Notes under the pieces: model-generated
The model's input: the letters and a program-made list of their open reading frames with translations, nothing else
Database searches by the model: none
What the model was told of the DNA's origin: nothing
NCBI GenBank assembly: GCA_947629035.1
Contig: CANRCE010000008.1
Location: 1 to 34,875 of the forward strand
Source: an uncultured Bacilli bacterium
GTDB lineage: Bacteria; Bacillota_I; Bacilli_A; RF39; UBA660
Direction of reading: 5' to 3'
Length of the DNA stretch: 34,875 nt
Position numbers and translations under genes: made by a program
Shown: positions 9,801 to 17,105 of the stretch, in pieces
Layout of the letters: each line of letters starts with the position of its first letter
Position numbering within the stretch: position 1 is the stretch's first letter

Positions 9801-10203
9801 CTGTTGCTCTTGTTGCATAAATATCCTGATGATCACCAAAAATACTTAATGCATGAGTTGCAATTGACCTTGCTGCTACATGAATAACAGCAGGTAACAT
9901 TTCTCCTGCTAATTTATATAAAGTAGGTATCATTAAAAGTAAGCCTTGACTTGCTGTATATGTTGTAGCTAAAACACCACTTTGTAATGCTCCATGAACC
10001 ATTGCAATTGCTCCTACCTCTGATTGCATTTCTACAATTTTAACCTTATTTTCAAAAAAATTAAGTTCACCATCATTACTTAAAACATCTATTTTCTCAG
10101 CCATTGGAGTTGCTGGAGTAATTGGATATATACCACATACTTCACTAAATTTATAACTAATTCTACTTACAGCTTCATTTGCATCCATTGTTTTATATTC
10201 CAT
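6826..10203 (-). CDS. nifJ: Pyruvate:ferredoxin (flavodoxin) oxidoreductase
   Basis: This enzyme converts pyruvate and CoA to acetyl-CoA and CO2 and passes electrons to ferredoxin, the central pyruvate reaction of many anaerobes. It is the full-length single-chain form (1125 residues; the family is about 1170). Order: N-terminal TPP/pyrimidine-binding domain (YPITPATPMAE), CoA-binding region, two 4Fe-4S motifs (CIECNNCVFSCPHG near residue 675; CTGCGVCVNACPG near 728), the proximal cluster cysteines (GACAGCGETPY near 790) and the TPP/Mg site (GDGFAYDIGYGGLD near 921, then NTGGQAS). All cluster cysteines are present. AGGAGG lies 9 nt before ATG. It is a single gene with its own promoter and terminator, and indicates a strictly anaerobic fermentative lifestyle. 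Confidence 0.97.
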   Translation of the reverse strand: MEYKTMDANEAVSRISYKFSEVCGIYPITPATPMAEKIDVLSNDGELNFFENKVKIVEMQSEVGAIAMVHGALQSGVLATTYTASQGLLLMIPTLYKLAGEMLPAVIHVAARSIATHALSIFGDHQDIYATRATGVCILASSSVNDAYRMAAIAHLSAIKASLPFINFFDGFRTSHEINKVKILNYDKIEKLIDKKALSDFRNRAMNNAKPNTRGTAQNEDIYFQNTESRNLDYMKTADIVSDYMEKINKIEKTNYKPFNYYGNPLAKEVIVAMGSVCQTIRQTVDDLNEKGYKTGLIEVHLYRPFSSKYLLNELPKSVEKIAVLDRTKEFGSNGEPLYLDVVNALKETNIKIIGGRYGLASKNTTPAMIKAVYDNLKGELKNNFTIGIIDDVTNLSLAIDDYKIDNKALEFLIYGYGSDGMVSTSKDIIKIIGDYTDYDVQGYFQYDSKKSGGVTRSHIRIANEQIRSPYYVDNPKLIVVSKDSYMYKYDILDNIKENGTLILNTNLSEEDLFKTLPNKVKYQLSSKKIKLYTIDAYKLVNELGLKNKINTALEICIFKIIKILDLKKVIKIIKENNIKRFESKGKKIIDINNSVVDKALEYLKEVKVDENFVNFKYEDKKNLSFDETINLLHGDELPVSAFLDKKNGVFKPGSTKEERRNIAENVPCWLKENCIECNNCVFSCPHGVIRAFVTDDEKDEIESIDALGLKDKKFSIAINYSQCTGCGVCVNACPGKMGNKALKMVENKNKDSSYFDYLLEHNVNDKIDNKILNVKNIGFTNPKFEYSGACAGCGETPYLKNLSQVYSNNLIIANATGCSSIYGASAPSTPYSIPWANSLFEDNSEFGLGILTGINVKRDKIKNYMLKYPKDKNFKKWLDNMNDYDICLEVKNNIDYKKHDYLNDLKDYITPSVVFIVGGDGFAYDIGYGGLDHVLSRNDNINILVLDTEVYSNTGGQASKSSNLGATASFAKSGKDSYKKDLARMAMCYQHVYVATTNIGYNKMQYLKVLKEAVAHDGPSLIIAYCPCIEHGIKIGMEHSQTNAYLATKCGYFPTFRSNPDTKSFTLDSTDVEFDKYEDYLKTENRFARLKDVNPLLAEDILARQKQWALDRYNYYKKLADNEK

Positions 10204-10230
10204 AATATCGACCTCCTCTTTCTATAAAAT

Positions 10231-10259
10231 ATAATATCATAAATAAAAAAAAAGAACAA
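10231..10259 (-). promoter_or_regulatory. Probable nifJ promoter
   Basis: TTGTTC (10259-10254) and TATTAT (10236-10231) are 17 nt apart on the minus strand, 28 nt before the nifJ start. The spacer is T-rich. Both boxes are imperfect. Confidence 0.45.
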
Positions 10260-10297
10260 GAAAGTTGTCATTATTTAAAAAGTCATTTTGAAGTGTT

Positions 10298-11026
10298 TTA
10301 TTTAAATATTAAAACCAAAATAAATATAAATACACCAAAAAATATAATTAAATAACTAACAAAACCTTGATTATTTAGATTATTTTGGCTACTTTTGCTT
10401 AAAACTTTTCCCTTTGTATTTTCATATTTTTGTCTATTTAAATTACCATATTGCTCTAAAATTTTATCTCTATTTATTTTAGCTTCAAAAACTTTCTTTC
10501 CTTGAAACATTTTTAAAAATATAGGACTAGTTGTTTTCTTAATTTCAAATCCTTTTTCCATAAACATATTTTGAGCTATTGATAATCTTAAAAGTGGTGA
10601 AACAGCAAAAATTTGTTTTATATTTAAATTATTTTCAATTATAGAAGAAGATTTTATTAACGCATCATCAAGTTGTGAAGATATGTGTTTTATATATTCA
10701 TCTTTTTCATTAGAATAAAATTTATCTTTGATACTAGAAGGAATAAAATGAAGATGTAAAGTATCACCACTAATTCCATAAGAAAAAATATCATTTAATG
10801 GTATATGAGCATTTTGTCTTTCTTTAAATGTCTTCGTTGCAAGTTCATCAACTTGTCTTTTTAATTCTTCTAAATCTTCTTGTCTATCTTTAAACATTAA
10901 AACTGCTCTAGCTATTTCTTCTTCTGTAAGAGGCTTATTTACCTTACTATTAATTTTACTTATTAATTCAACAATATAATTTTTAATTTCTAAATTTTTT
11001 TCTTCCATTTCCTTCATTTTTATCAC
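10298..11026 (-). CDS. Tail-anchored protein of unknown function
   Basis: This is a 242-residue protein I do not recognise. Residues 1-75 are charged and probably helical (EDLEELKRQVDELATK). Residues 80-190 form a mixed alpha/beta domain (DTLHLHFIPSSIKDKF; IKQIFAVSPLLRLSIAQNMF; MFQGKKVFEAKI). An Asn/Ser/Lys-rich linker leads to one hydrophobic helix at 221-241 that ends at the C-terminus. It should therefore sit on the inner membrane face with its bulk in the cytoplasm. The start is a GTG with AGGA 9 nt upstream; ATGs at codons 4 and 7 have poorer sites. It lies alone between nifJ and the lipoprotein gene. No catalytic motif is evident. Confidence 0.75.
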   Translation of the reverse strand: MIKMKEMEEKNLEIKNYIVELISKINSKVNKPLTEEEIARAVLMFKDRQEDLEELKRQVDELATKTFKERQNAHIPLNDIFSYGISGDTLHLHFIPSSIKDKFYSNEKDEYIKHISSQLDDALIKSSSIIENNLNIKQIFAVSPLLRLSIAQNMFMEKGFEIKKTTSPIFLKMFQGKKVFEAKINRDKILEQYGNLNRQKYENTKGKVLSKSSQNNLNNQGFVSYLIIFFGVFIFILVLIFK

Positions 11027-11088
11027 TTTTCTAAATCCTATCTATATCTATTATACATCATAATTTATCTTTTTTATACTTTTTTATT

Positions 11089-11120
11089 AAAAAAGCTTAA
11101 CTTATCTACAAGTTAAGCCT
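11089..11120 (-). terminator. Terminator overlapping the lipoprotein stop codon
   Basis: The minus strand GGCTTAACTT-GTAGAT-AAGTTAAGCTTTTTT forms a 9-10 bp stem with a T run. The 5' arm encodes the last codons of the lipoprotein and its TAA lies in and after the loop. Confidence 0.85.
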
Positions 11121-11677
11121 TGATTTGTATAGTTAGTTCTTAGTGTATTTAGACTTCGATCCAAGTTAAATTTACCTAAATCAGCATCATCCATCTTTTC
11201 TAAGTCGAACTTATAAGTTACTTTATAATTATCATCACGATCAGTATCAACACTACTAGTAAAACCAGTAATATTATTATAAGTTGTCATTCGATTATTA
11301 TGAGTTGTTTTGATCCCTGCAATATCTAAAATAGTATTAGTAACTCCCGTTACAACATCATCAAGAGCATCTCCAACAACACCATCAATGACACCATCGT
11401 TATCATTTTGATTATCATCACTCGTAGTACCATCAGTACCTGTACCAACACCATCATCATTAGTTGTATCATTAGTATCATTAGTACCAGTATTTTGAGC
11501 AGTATAATCATATGTTACAGTTACCATTTTTATATCATCATCTTTATAATCTATTTTATAAGTTCGATTACTACTTAAACCATTTATTGTATTAGCAGAT
11601 GTACACGTTAATGTATCATTTTCGCCACAACCTGATAAAAGTAATAAAACACCTACAAAAAATATGGCTTTTTTCAT
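11102..11677 (-). CDS. Secreted lipoprotein, function unknown
   Basis: This is a 191-residue lipoprotein. The signal peptide ends in a clear lipobox (LLLSGC), so the cysteine would be acylated and the protein held on the outer face of the membrane. After the lipobox come a beta-rich segment (YKIDYKDDDIKMVTVTYDY), a low-complexity Thr/Asp/Asn/Gly stretch of about 45 residues, and a second beta-rich segment (TTYNNITGFTSSVDTD). Two further cysteines (TLTCTS and GLTCR at the end) bracket the mature protein and could form a disulfide. The open frame begins 23 codons earlier, but AAAGGAGGG stands 5 nt before ATG 11677, which is the real start. The repeated beta segments recall DUF1307/YehR-like lipoproteins, only weakly. 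Confidence 0.85.
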   Translation of the reverse strand: MKKAIFFVGVLLLLSGCGENDTLTCTSANTINGLSSNRTYKIDYKDDDIKMVTVTYDYTAQNTGTNDTNDTTNDDGVGTGTDGTTSDDNQNDNDGVIDGVVGDALDDVVTGVTNTILDIAGIKTTHNNRMTTYNNITGFTSSVDTDRDDNYKVTYKFDLEKMDDADLGKFNLDRSLNTLRTNYTNQGLTCR

Positions 11678-11742
11678 TTTTTCCCTCCTTTTCCTATTAC
11701 TAATATAACCAATTATAATTATTTTACTATTGGAAATTGTTA

Positions 11743-11778
11743 ACAAAAATGTAGATAACTTTTTTAGCTATCTACATT
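11743..11778 (-). terminator. asnS terminator
   Basis: The minus strand AATGTAGATA, an 11-nt loop, then TATCTACATT followed by TTT is a 10-bp perfect stem. It lies 40 nt after the asnS stop and just upstream of the lipoprotein gene. Confidence 0.85.
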
Positions 11779-11817
11779 AATTGACAAAAATATAAGAAAT
11801 TGGTAAATATTGGAATT

Positions 11818-13191
11818 TTAAAACTCACAATTACCAGGCGTTCTAGGATAAGCAATAACATCACGAATATTATCAACACCTGTTAAGTAAATAATAAGTC
11901 GCTCAAAACCCATTCCAAATCCTGAATGTACACATCCTCCAAAACGTCGAAGATTTAAGTACCATTGCATAGATTCTTTATCAATATTTAACTGTTGCAT
12001 TCTTTGGACAAGCTTATCATAGTCTTCTTCTCTTTGTGATCCACCCATTAATTCACCTGCTCCTGGAACTTCCAAATCAACTGCTGCAACAGTTTTACCA
12101 TCAGGATTTTGCTTCATATAAAATGCTTTAATATCTTTTGGCCAATTTTTAATAAAGACTGGTCCATCAAAATATTCTGTAATATATTTTTCATGTTCTC
12201 TTGCAATGTCTTCACCATATTCTGGTTCAAATTCCCATTTAATTTTAGCTTCTTTTAAAATTTTAATAACTTCTTCATGATCAATTCTTACAAAATTACT
12301 GTTTACTAATTTATTTAATTTATCAATTAAGCCTTTTTCCACAAATTGATTAAAAAATTCCATTTCACTAGAACAATTATTTAAAACATATTTAACAACA
12401 TACTTAAGCATATCTTCCATTATATCCATATCTTGCTCTAAATCGCAAAAAGCAATTTCAGGCTCAATCATCCAAAATTCTGAAGCATGAGTCTTGGTAT
12501 TTGAATTTTCTGCTCTAAAAGTTGGTCCAAAAGTATAAACTTTTTTATAAGCAAGAGCAAAAGTTTCTGCTTCCAGTTGACCCGATACCGTAAGAGCCGT
12601 TCTCTTACCAAAAAAATCTTTATCATAAAAAACTTTACCTGAATCTGCAATTTTATCTAAATCAAGTGTTGTAACTTGAAACATTTGCCCTGCTCCCTCA
12701 CAATCAGAAGAAGTAATTAAAGGTGCATGAAAATACACATATCCTCTTTCTTGAAAATACTTATGAATAGCATAAGCTGCAACACTTCTTACTCGAAAAA
12801 CAGCTTTAAACAAATTAGTTCTTGGCCTTAAATAAGCAATTTCTCTTAAAAATTCTCTTGTGGGTCTACCTTTTGCCTGAAGAGGATAATCTTCTGGACA
12901 ATCACCTTCTAGAACAAATGATGACATAACTAATTCAAACTCTTGTCCCTCTTTTGGTGATTTAACCAATCTACCTTTAATAGTTACTGCTGAACCCAAT
13001 TTTAATTTTTCAGCTTCTTCAAAACAAGATAAACTATCATCATATACCACTTGTAAATTTTTAAAACAAGTACCATCAGACAAATCAATAAAGCCAAAAT
13101 GAGCCTGTCTACGATGATTTCTAATCCAACCACTAATAGTTATCTCTTTATCTATAAAATCCTTTTCATACAAATCTTTTATATCTATCAT
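11818..13191 (-). CDS. asnS: Asparaginyl-tRNA synthetase
   Basis: This class IIb synthetase charges tRNA-Asn with asparagine. It has an N-terminal OB-fold anticodon-binding domain (residues 1-100, ITISGWIRNHRRQAHFGFID) and a C-terminal catalytic domain with motif 2 (FGPTFRAENSNTKTHASEF) and motif 3 (GFGMGFERLIIYLTG). Length, 457 residues, is normal (about 463). The asparagine-type signature HASEFWMIEPE distinguishes it from aspartyl enzymes. AAGGAGG lies 9-10 nt before ATG. It follows an XRE-type regulator with an 18-nt gap and is probably co-transcribed with it. Confidence 0.97.
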   Translation of the reverse strand: MIDIKDLYEKDFIDKEITISGWIRNHRRQAHFGFIDLSDGTCFKNLQVVYDDSLSCFEEAEKLKLGSAVTIKGRLVKSPKEGQEFELVMSSFVLEGDCPEDYPLQAKGRPTREFLREIAYLRPRTNLFKAVFRVRSVAAYAIHKYFQERGYVYFHAPLITSSDCEGAGQMFQVTTLDLDKIADSGKVFYDKDFFGKRTALTVSGQLEAETFALAYKKVYTFGPTFRAENSNTKTHASEFWMIEPEIAFCDLEQDMDIMEDMLKYVVKYVLNNCSSEMEFFNQFVEKGLIDKLNKLVNSNFVRIDHEEVIKILKEAKIKWEFEPEYGEDIAREHEKYITEYFDGPVFIKNWPKDIKAFYMKQNPDGKTVAAVDLEVPGAGELMGGSQREEDYDKLVQRMQQLNIDKESMQWYLNLRRFGGCVHSGFGMGFERLIIYLTGVDNIRDVIAYPRTPGNCEF

Positions 13192-13209
13192 TTATAATCA
13201 TCCTCCTTA

Positions 13210-13569
13210 TTAGTCCTTTGCAATATTTTTATTAATTATACTAACTGACCTTTTTATATCTTTTAAAATTTTATTATATAATATTGGATAATGCCGAAGT
13301 TCATTTATTAATGCTACATCCTCTGAGGAAATTGAACCAACATAACAATTATCATCTTCATTAGTCACAGAAATTTCTCTACCTAATAAGTAATCAGTAC
13401 TGGTTTTAAATACTTCTGCGATGGCTTCAAGTGTTTCTACATTAGGACATCTACTTCCTATTTCATAACCACAAACTGAAACTTTAGTTACGCCAAGCAT
13501 ATCACCCAATTGTTGCTGTGAATATCCATTTTTTATTCGTAATTGTTTAATTCTTGTCCCAATAACCAT
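13210..13569 (-). CDS. XRE-family helix-turn-helix regulator
   Basis: This is a 119-residue DNA-binding protein. A typical Cro/C1 HTH occupies residues 5-60 (RIKQLRIKNGYSQQQLGDML, then VSVCGYEIGSRCPNVETL, then STDYLLG). The C-terminal 55 residues are charged and helical and may mediate dimerisation. I start at ATG 13569, which follows AGGAAGGTGAT with good spacing; the open frame extends 9 codons further without a better site. It precedes asnS in one probable operon. A perfect 7-bp dyad lies upstream at 13642-13656 and could be its own operator, which is inference. Its regulon is unknown. Confidence 0.88.
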   Translation of the reverse strand: MVIGTRIKQLRIKNGYSQQQLGDMLGVTKVSVCGYEIGSRCPNVETLEAIAEVFKTSTDYLLGREISVTNEDDNCYVGSISSEDVALINELRHYPILYNKILKDIKRSVSIINKNIAKD

Positions 13570-13641
13570 CAAAATCACCTTCCTAAAGTTATCCACTTGT
13601 TAATACAATTTTATAATAAAATATTATTATTGTATATAATA

Positions 13642-13656
13642 TTAACTTTAAGTTAA
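13642..13656. promoter_or_regulatory. Dyad upstream of the XRE regulator
   Basis: TTAACTT-T-AAGTTAA is a perfect 7-bp inverted repeat about 75 nt upstream of the regulator gene and just downstream of the ssb terminator. Size and spacing suit an HTH dimer site, but AT-rich dyads can arise by chance. Confidence 0.35.
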
Positions 13657-13659
13657 CTG

Positions 13660-13693
13660 TTTTTTAAAGAAGAAGCCCTATTTAAGCTTCTTC
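13660..13693 (-). terminator. ssb terminator overlapping the stop codon
   Basis: The minus strand GAAGAAGC, a 9-nt loop holding the TAA stop, then GCTTCTTC followed by TTTAAAAAA. The stem is strong but the T run is short. Confidence 0.65.
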
Positions 13694-14062
13694 TTCACTA
13701 TTTTCTTCTACCATTTCAATATTGCTTCTTCTTTGTTTTGAATTATTTGAAGTCAAAAATGTTACTTTTTCTGCTACTATTTCCGTCTTTTTCTTCTTAG
13801 TTCCATCAGCAGCCTCAATAATTCTAGTTTGAACTCGACCTTTAACACCAAGCATATCACCAGTATCGCAATATTCATTAGTATTTTCTGCAATTGCTGT
13901 CCAAAGTGTACAATCTAGAAAATCAGTTTCATATTCACCATCAACATTTTTATAATTTCTAGGTACAGCAAGTGTCATAACTGACATTTTCTTACCATTT
14001 TCTGTTATTCTAAGTTCTGGTTTTTTTACCAATCTTCCCACTAAAACAACTTGATTAACCAT
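13682..14062 (-). CDS. ssb: Single-stranded DNA-binding protein with atypical tail
   Basis: SSB coats single-stranded DNA during replication, repair and uptake. The OB fold is clear (MVNQVVLVGRLVKKPELRI, then MSVMTLAVPRNYKN, then FLDCTLWTAIAENTNEYC, then GDMLGVKGRVQTR). The protein has 126 residues, shorter than most replicative SSBs (about 165-175). Its tail is acidic (MVEENSEEEA) but lacks the usual Asp-Ile-Pro-Phe end that recruits partner proteins. It also stands outside the usual rpsF-ssb-rpsR group. It may be a secondary SSB for DNA uptake or transfer, or a lineage variant. The open frame begins 17 codons earlier; AAAGGAGG 6 nt before ATG 14062 decides the start. Confidence 0.9.
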   Translation of the reverse strand: MVNQVVLVGRLVKKPELRITENGKKMSVMTLAVPRNYKNVDGEYETDFLDCTLWTAIAENTNEYCDTGDMLGVKGRVQTRIIEAADGTKKKKTEIVAEKVTFLTSNNSKQRRSNIEMVEENSEEEA

Positions 14063-14084
14063 AGTATTCCTCCTTTCGGAAGGC

Positions 14085-14113
14085 ACTATATCATAGATTT
14101 TAAAGCTAATCAA
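14085..14113 (-). promoter_or_regulatory. ssb promoter
   Basis: TTGATT (14113-14108) and TATAGT (14090-14085) are 17 nt apart on the minus strand. Transcription would begin near 14077, giving a very short leader that keeps AAAGGAGG intact. Confidence 0.6.
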
Positions 14114-14410
14114 ATCATAAAAATAGTCATTTTTTTAAGATGATTACGTAAAAATTTATTTTTACTAAACTAAAAATTCATTTTATATTAGATAAAAATT
14201 CTTTCCATTACAAAAATTCTCTTTTAAAGCTTTGAAAATTTATTTTAATAATTTTTTTTGTTAAAATTAGCCTTTTTTATTTTTTTTAAAATTTTACACT
14301 TTTTTTACACTTTTTTTCAAATATTAATTTAAATATTATCTTGTTGTTAATTATTTTATTCCATTATATTTTCATTTTACCTTTTTCAAAAACCTTTTTT
14401 AATATTATAA
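14114..14410. other. AT-rich spacer without a gene
   Basis: About 300 nt with long T runs on the plus strand and no ORF, tRNA or clear hairpin. A 13-nt unit, TTACACTTTTTTT, occurs twice, overlapping, near 14295-14318. It may hold a weak terminator for the amidase gene, but I see no convincing stem. Confidence 0.5.
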
Positions 14411-15694
14411 TTACATACCTAATTCAGTTTTAATACTATTTACAATTGCCATTACATATTTATCTTTATTATTAATTAAATTATTTCGATCATTATCATT
14501 AGAAATATAACCTAATTCCATAAGATAAGTTTCAGAACCAATATTACTATTATAATAAGGATTGCTACCTACTTTATCTTCATTTCTTGTATCAACATAT
14601 GCTCCAGTCATAAATCCACCAGTTTCTCTTATCATATATAAATAATTAGAATTTACAGTTACATCATATGGTTTATAGTTCTTTTTTTCGTAATCGCTTA
14701 AAGTAGCTTGAACTTCACTCGTTGTAAAATTATGAGTATAAACACCATCAAATTGTTTAAATAATTTGTTTTTAGAATAAGAAAGTCCTGTTTCATTCAC
14801 TATATTATTAGCTAAATTTTTAGCAAAATCATAATTAATCTTATCTGCAGTATAAACTTCTAATCCATTTACATAATTATAAACATTTTTATTGATATGA
14901 ACACAAAAAGTATATTTAGCTTGAACTTCACCTGGTATGACTGCTCGACCATGTTCTCCATATTCATCAAGTAAATCATTTGACCCTAAAGTATTTTTAT
15001 CCCAAGTAAGTTTTACCTTTAATCCTAATTTTTCAAGTTCCTCTTTAATACTTGAAGATAAATCATAAGTAAAATCTGTTTCTTTGTATCCTCCTGCACT
15101 AGCACCACCATCCATACCACCATGACCTGGATCAATGACTATATCATAAACATTACTGTCGCCTTTTTTACTGACTTTAAACATCATTGTTCCATATTCA
15201 TTATCAGAATTTATGTCAATCTTATTTCCAATATAAGACATTGTATAATATTGACTAGTTGCATAATTAGTTTCATTTTTTAATATATAATACTTATAAA
15301 CATCCTTATCTTCTTTTTTACCTAAATACAACCTAATAAATAGAAAATAATCACTAGGATCAATGTCATCTAGATATAAACCATCATTTATATAATCAGA
15401 TATGTTAAAAGAAATTGTATTAGTCTCTTGACTATAATTTAATGTAACTTCCTTAAATTCACCATTATATAGTACCATTTTTACATCCTCTGGTTCTATT
15501 CCTAAACCAACATCAAGCGTTCCTTTTAAATTAAAGTGATTACCATATATATAATATTCTGAAATATTAGCTACATTTTCCTCAACAGCAATTTTAGGTA
15601 TTTCATTACTATTATTAAAAAATTTAACATAACCAAAATAACCCCCAACACCAAGTAAAATTATAACCAAAATAATTATCAAAGCTTTCTTCAT
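14411..15694 (-). CDS. N-acetylmuramoyl-L-alanine amidase (Amidase_3), membrane-anchored
   Basis: This zinc amidase cuts the bond between muramic acid and the peptide stem of peptidoglycan. An N-terminal membrane helix (residues 2-24) exports and anchors it. Residues 35-180 form an unassigned beta-rich domain. The Amidase_3 domain follows, with the zinc ligands and catalytic glutamate in place: His191 (IDPGHGGMDGG), Glu205 (YKETDF), His266 (FCVHINKN) and Glu393 (YLMELGYISN). GGAGG lies at the very end of sufB and ATG 15694 is one base after the sufB TGA, so translation is coupled. CwlD/LytC-type enzymes of this family act in cell separation or spore cortex formation; the nearby yunB and cotJ genes make a sporulation role possible. 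Confidence 0.9.
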   Translation of the reverse strand: MKKALIIILVIILLGVGGYFGYVKFFNNSNEIPKIAVEENVANISEYYIYGNHFNLKGTLDVGLGIEPEDVKMVLYNGEFKEVTLNYSQETNTISFNISDYINDGLYLDDIDPSDYFLFIRLYLGKKEDKDVYKYYILKNETNYATSQYYTMSYIGNKIDINSDNEYGTMMFKVSKKGDSNVYDIVIDPGHGGMDGGASAGGYKETDFTYDLSSSIKEELEKLGLKVKLTWDKNTLGSNDLLDEYGEHGRAVIPGEVQAKYTFCVHINKNVYNYVNGLEVYTADKINYDFAKNLANNIVNETGLSYSKNKLFKQFDGVYTHNFTTSEVQATLSDYEKKNYKPYDVTVNSNYLYMIRETGGFMTGAYVDTRNEDKVGSNPYYNSNIGSETYLMELGYISNDNDRNNLINNKDKYVMAIVNSIKTELGM

Positions 15695-15695
15695 A

Positions 15696-17006
15696 TCATA
15701 CACCTCCAATATTTAATGATAATAATCTATTTAATTCTACTGCATATTCCATTGGTAATTCTTCCCTAAAAGCATTTATAAAACCTAAAATAATTAACTC
15801 TTTAGCCTTTTCTTCATCAATACCTCTTGTCATAAGATAAAATAATTTATCCTCTCCTATTTTAGATACTGTTGCCTCATGTTCTAAAAATGATGATTTA
15901 TTTTCTACAATATTCGTAGGCACTGTATCACTTTTTGATGTTTGATCTAAAAGAATTGTATCACATTTTACTGAAGCACTGGAATTAACTGCCGAAGAAG
16001 TAATTTTTACTAATCCACGATAAGTAGCATTTCCTCCATTTCTAGCAATCGATTTAGATACAATATTACTTTTGGTATTAGGAGCTAAATGAATCATTTT
16101 AGCCCCTGTATCTTGAATTTGATTTTCATTAGCACACGCCACAGTAATACAACTTCCTTTAGCGCCTTCACCTTTCAAAATACAAGCTGGATATTTCATA
16201 TTAACTTTAGCTCCAATATTACCATCAATCCATTCCATAAGACCAGATTCTGAAACAATAGCTCTTTTTGTTACAAGATTATAAACATCGTTAGACCAAT
16301 TTTGTATTGTTGTATAACGACATTTAGAATTTTTACCTACAAAAATTTCTACAACAGCAGCATGAAGTGCATCCTCAGTATAAGTCATTGCTGTACAGCC
16401 TTCGATATAATGTAATTCACTATTATCATCTACAATAATAAGTGTTCTTTCAAACTGTCCCATATTTTTAGTATTAATACGAAAATAACTTTGTAAAGGT
16501 CTATCCAATTTAGTATTTTTAGGAACATAAATAAAAGTTCCTCCACTCCAAACGGCCCCATTTAAAGCTGTAAATTTATTTTCATCATATTTTACTAAAG
16601 TATTGAAATATTTTTTAAACAAATTTGGATATTTCTTTAATGCCGTATCAGTATCACAAAAAATAACATTTTTAGCTTTTAATTCTGCAATCATATTATG
16701 ATAAATAACTTCACTATCATATTGAGCTCCCATACCAGATAAATATTTTTTTTCTGCGTCAATTACACCAAGCTCATCAAATATATTTTTTACATTATCT
16801 GAAATATTATCCCAATTATCTGTAAGTTTTTCTTCTGATTTTTTATAATATGTAATAGAATCATAATCAATATCTAAAGATGGACCAAAATTAGGATTAG
16901 GACAACTTGCAAAATAATTATAAGCCTTAAGTCTAAAATTCAGCATCCATTCTGGCTCATTTTTTATTTTTGATATTTCTTTTATCACATTACTAGTAAG
17001 TTTCAT
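15696..17006 (-). CDS. sufB: Fe-S cluster scaffold protein SufB
   Basis: SufB is part of the SufBCD scaffold that builds iron-sulfur clusters. The beta-helix core and conserved C-terminal half are present (GAVWSGGTFIYVP; MEWIDGNIGAKVNMKYP; SVKCDTILLDQTSKSDTVP; SFLEHEATVSKIGEDKLFYL; LIILGFINAF). It has 436 residues, slightly short of the usual 465. The cysteine in VKCDT matches the conserved interface cysteine. AAGGTGAG precedes ATG. sufC, sufD, sufS and sufU, usually adjacent, are absent from this window; upstream is yunB and downstream an amidase. The gene thus appears detached from its operon. The cell needs this product for enzymes such as NifJ. Confidence 0.93.
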   Translation of the reverse strand: MKLTSNVIKEISKIKNEPEWMLNFRLKAYNYFASCPNPNFGPSLDIDYDSITYYKKSEEKLTDNWDNISDNVKNIFDELGVIDAEKKYLSGMGAQYDSEVIYHNMIAELKAKNVIFCDTDTALKKYPNLFKKYFNTLVKYDENKFTALNGAVWSGGTFIYVPKNTKLDRPLQSYFRINTKNMGQFERTLIIVDDNSELHYIEGCTAMTYTEDALHAAVVEIFVGKNSKCRYTTIQNWSNDVYNLVTKRAIVSESGLMEWIDGNIGAKVNMKYPACILKGEGAKGSCITVACANENQIQDTGAKMIHLAPNTKSNIVSKSIARNGGNATYRGLVKITSSAVNSSASVKCDTILLDQTSKSDTVPTNIVENKSSFLEHEATVSKIGEDKLFYLMTRGIDEEKAKELIILGFINAFREELPMEYAVELNRLLSLNIGGV

Positions 17007-17105
17007 ATTCTCACCTTGTTTCTTTTTTTAGTATAAATAACTGTCCATTTATATCTTTATTATAATACAAATTTTATAAAATCAAAAGAAAAAATAATAT
17101 TTTAA

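Noticed and set aside
11818-13191. Several overlapping ORFs on both strands inside asnS, nifJ and virB4
   Set aside because: They are shadow frames without ribosome sites or recognisable domains, inside well-conserved genes.
13210-14062. XRE regulator and ssb as part of a phage or conjugative element
   Set aside because: The regulator is coupled to asnS, a housekeeping gene, and no phage or transfer gene is adjacent.
14066-14082. A hairpin CTTCC-GAAA-GGAGG that would hide the ssb ribosome site
   Set aside because: With the best promoter (TTGATT/TATAGT) the transcript would begin at about 14077, inside the first arm, so the stem could not form. Kept only as a coincidence unless an earlier start site is mapped.
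14290-14320. Tandem T-rich repeats as an origin or CRISPR-like element
   Set aside because: Only two copies of a low-complexity 13-mer in an AT-rich spacer. No CRISPR array or cas gene is visible anywhere in the window.
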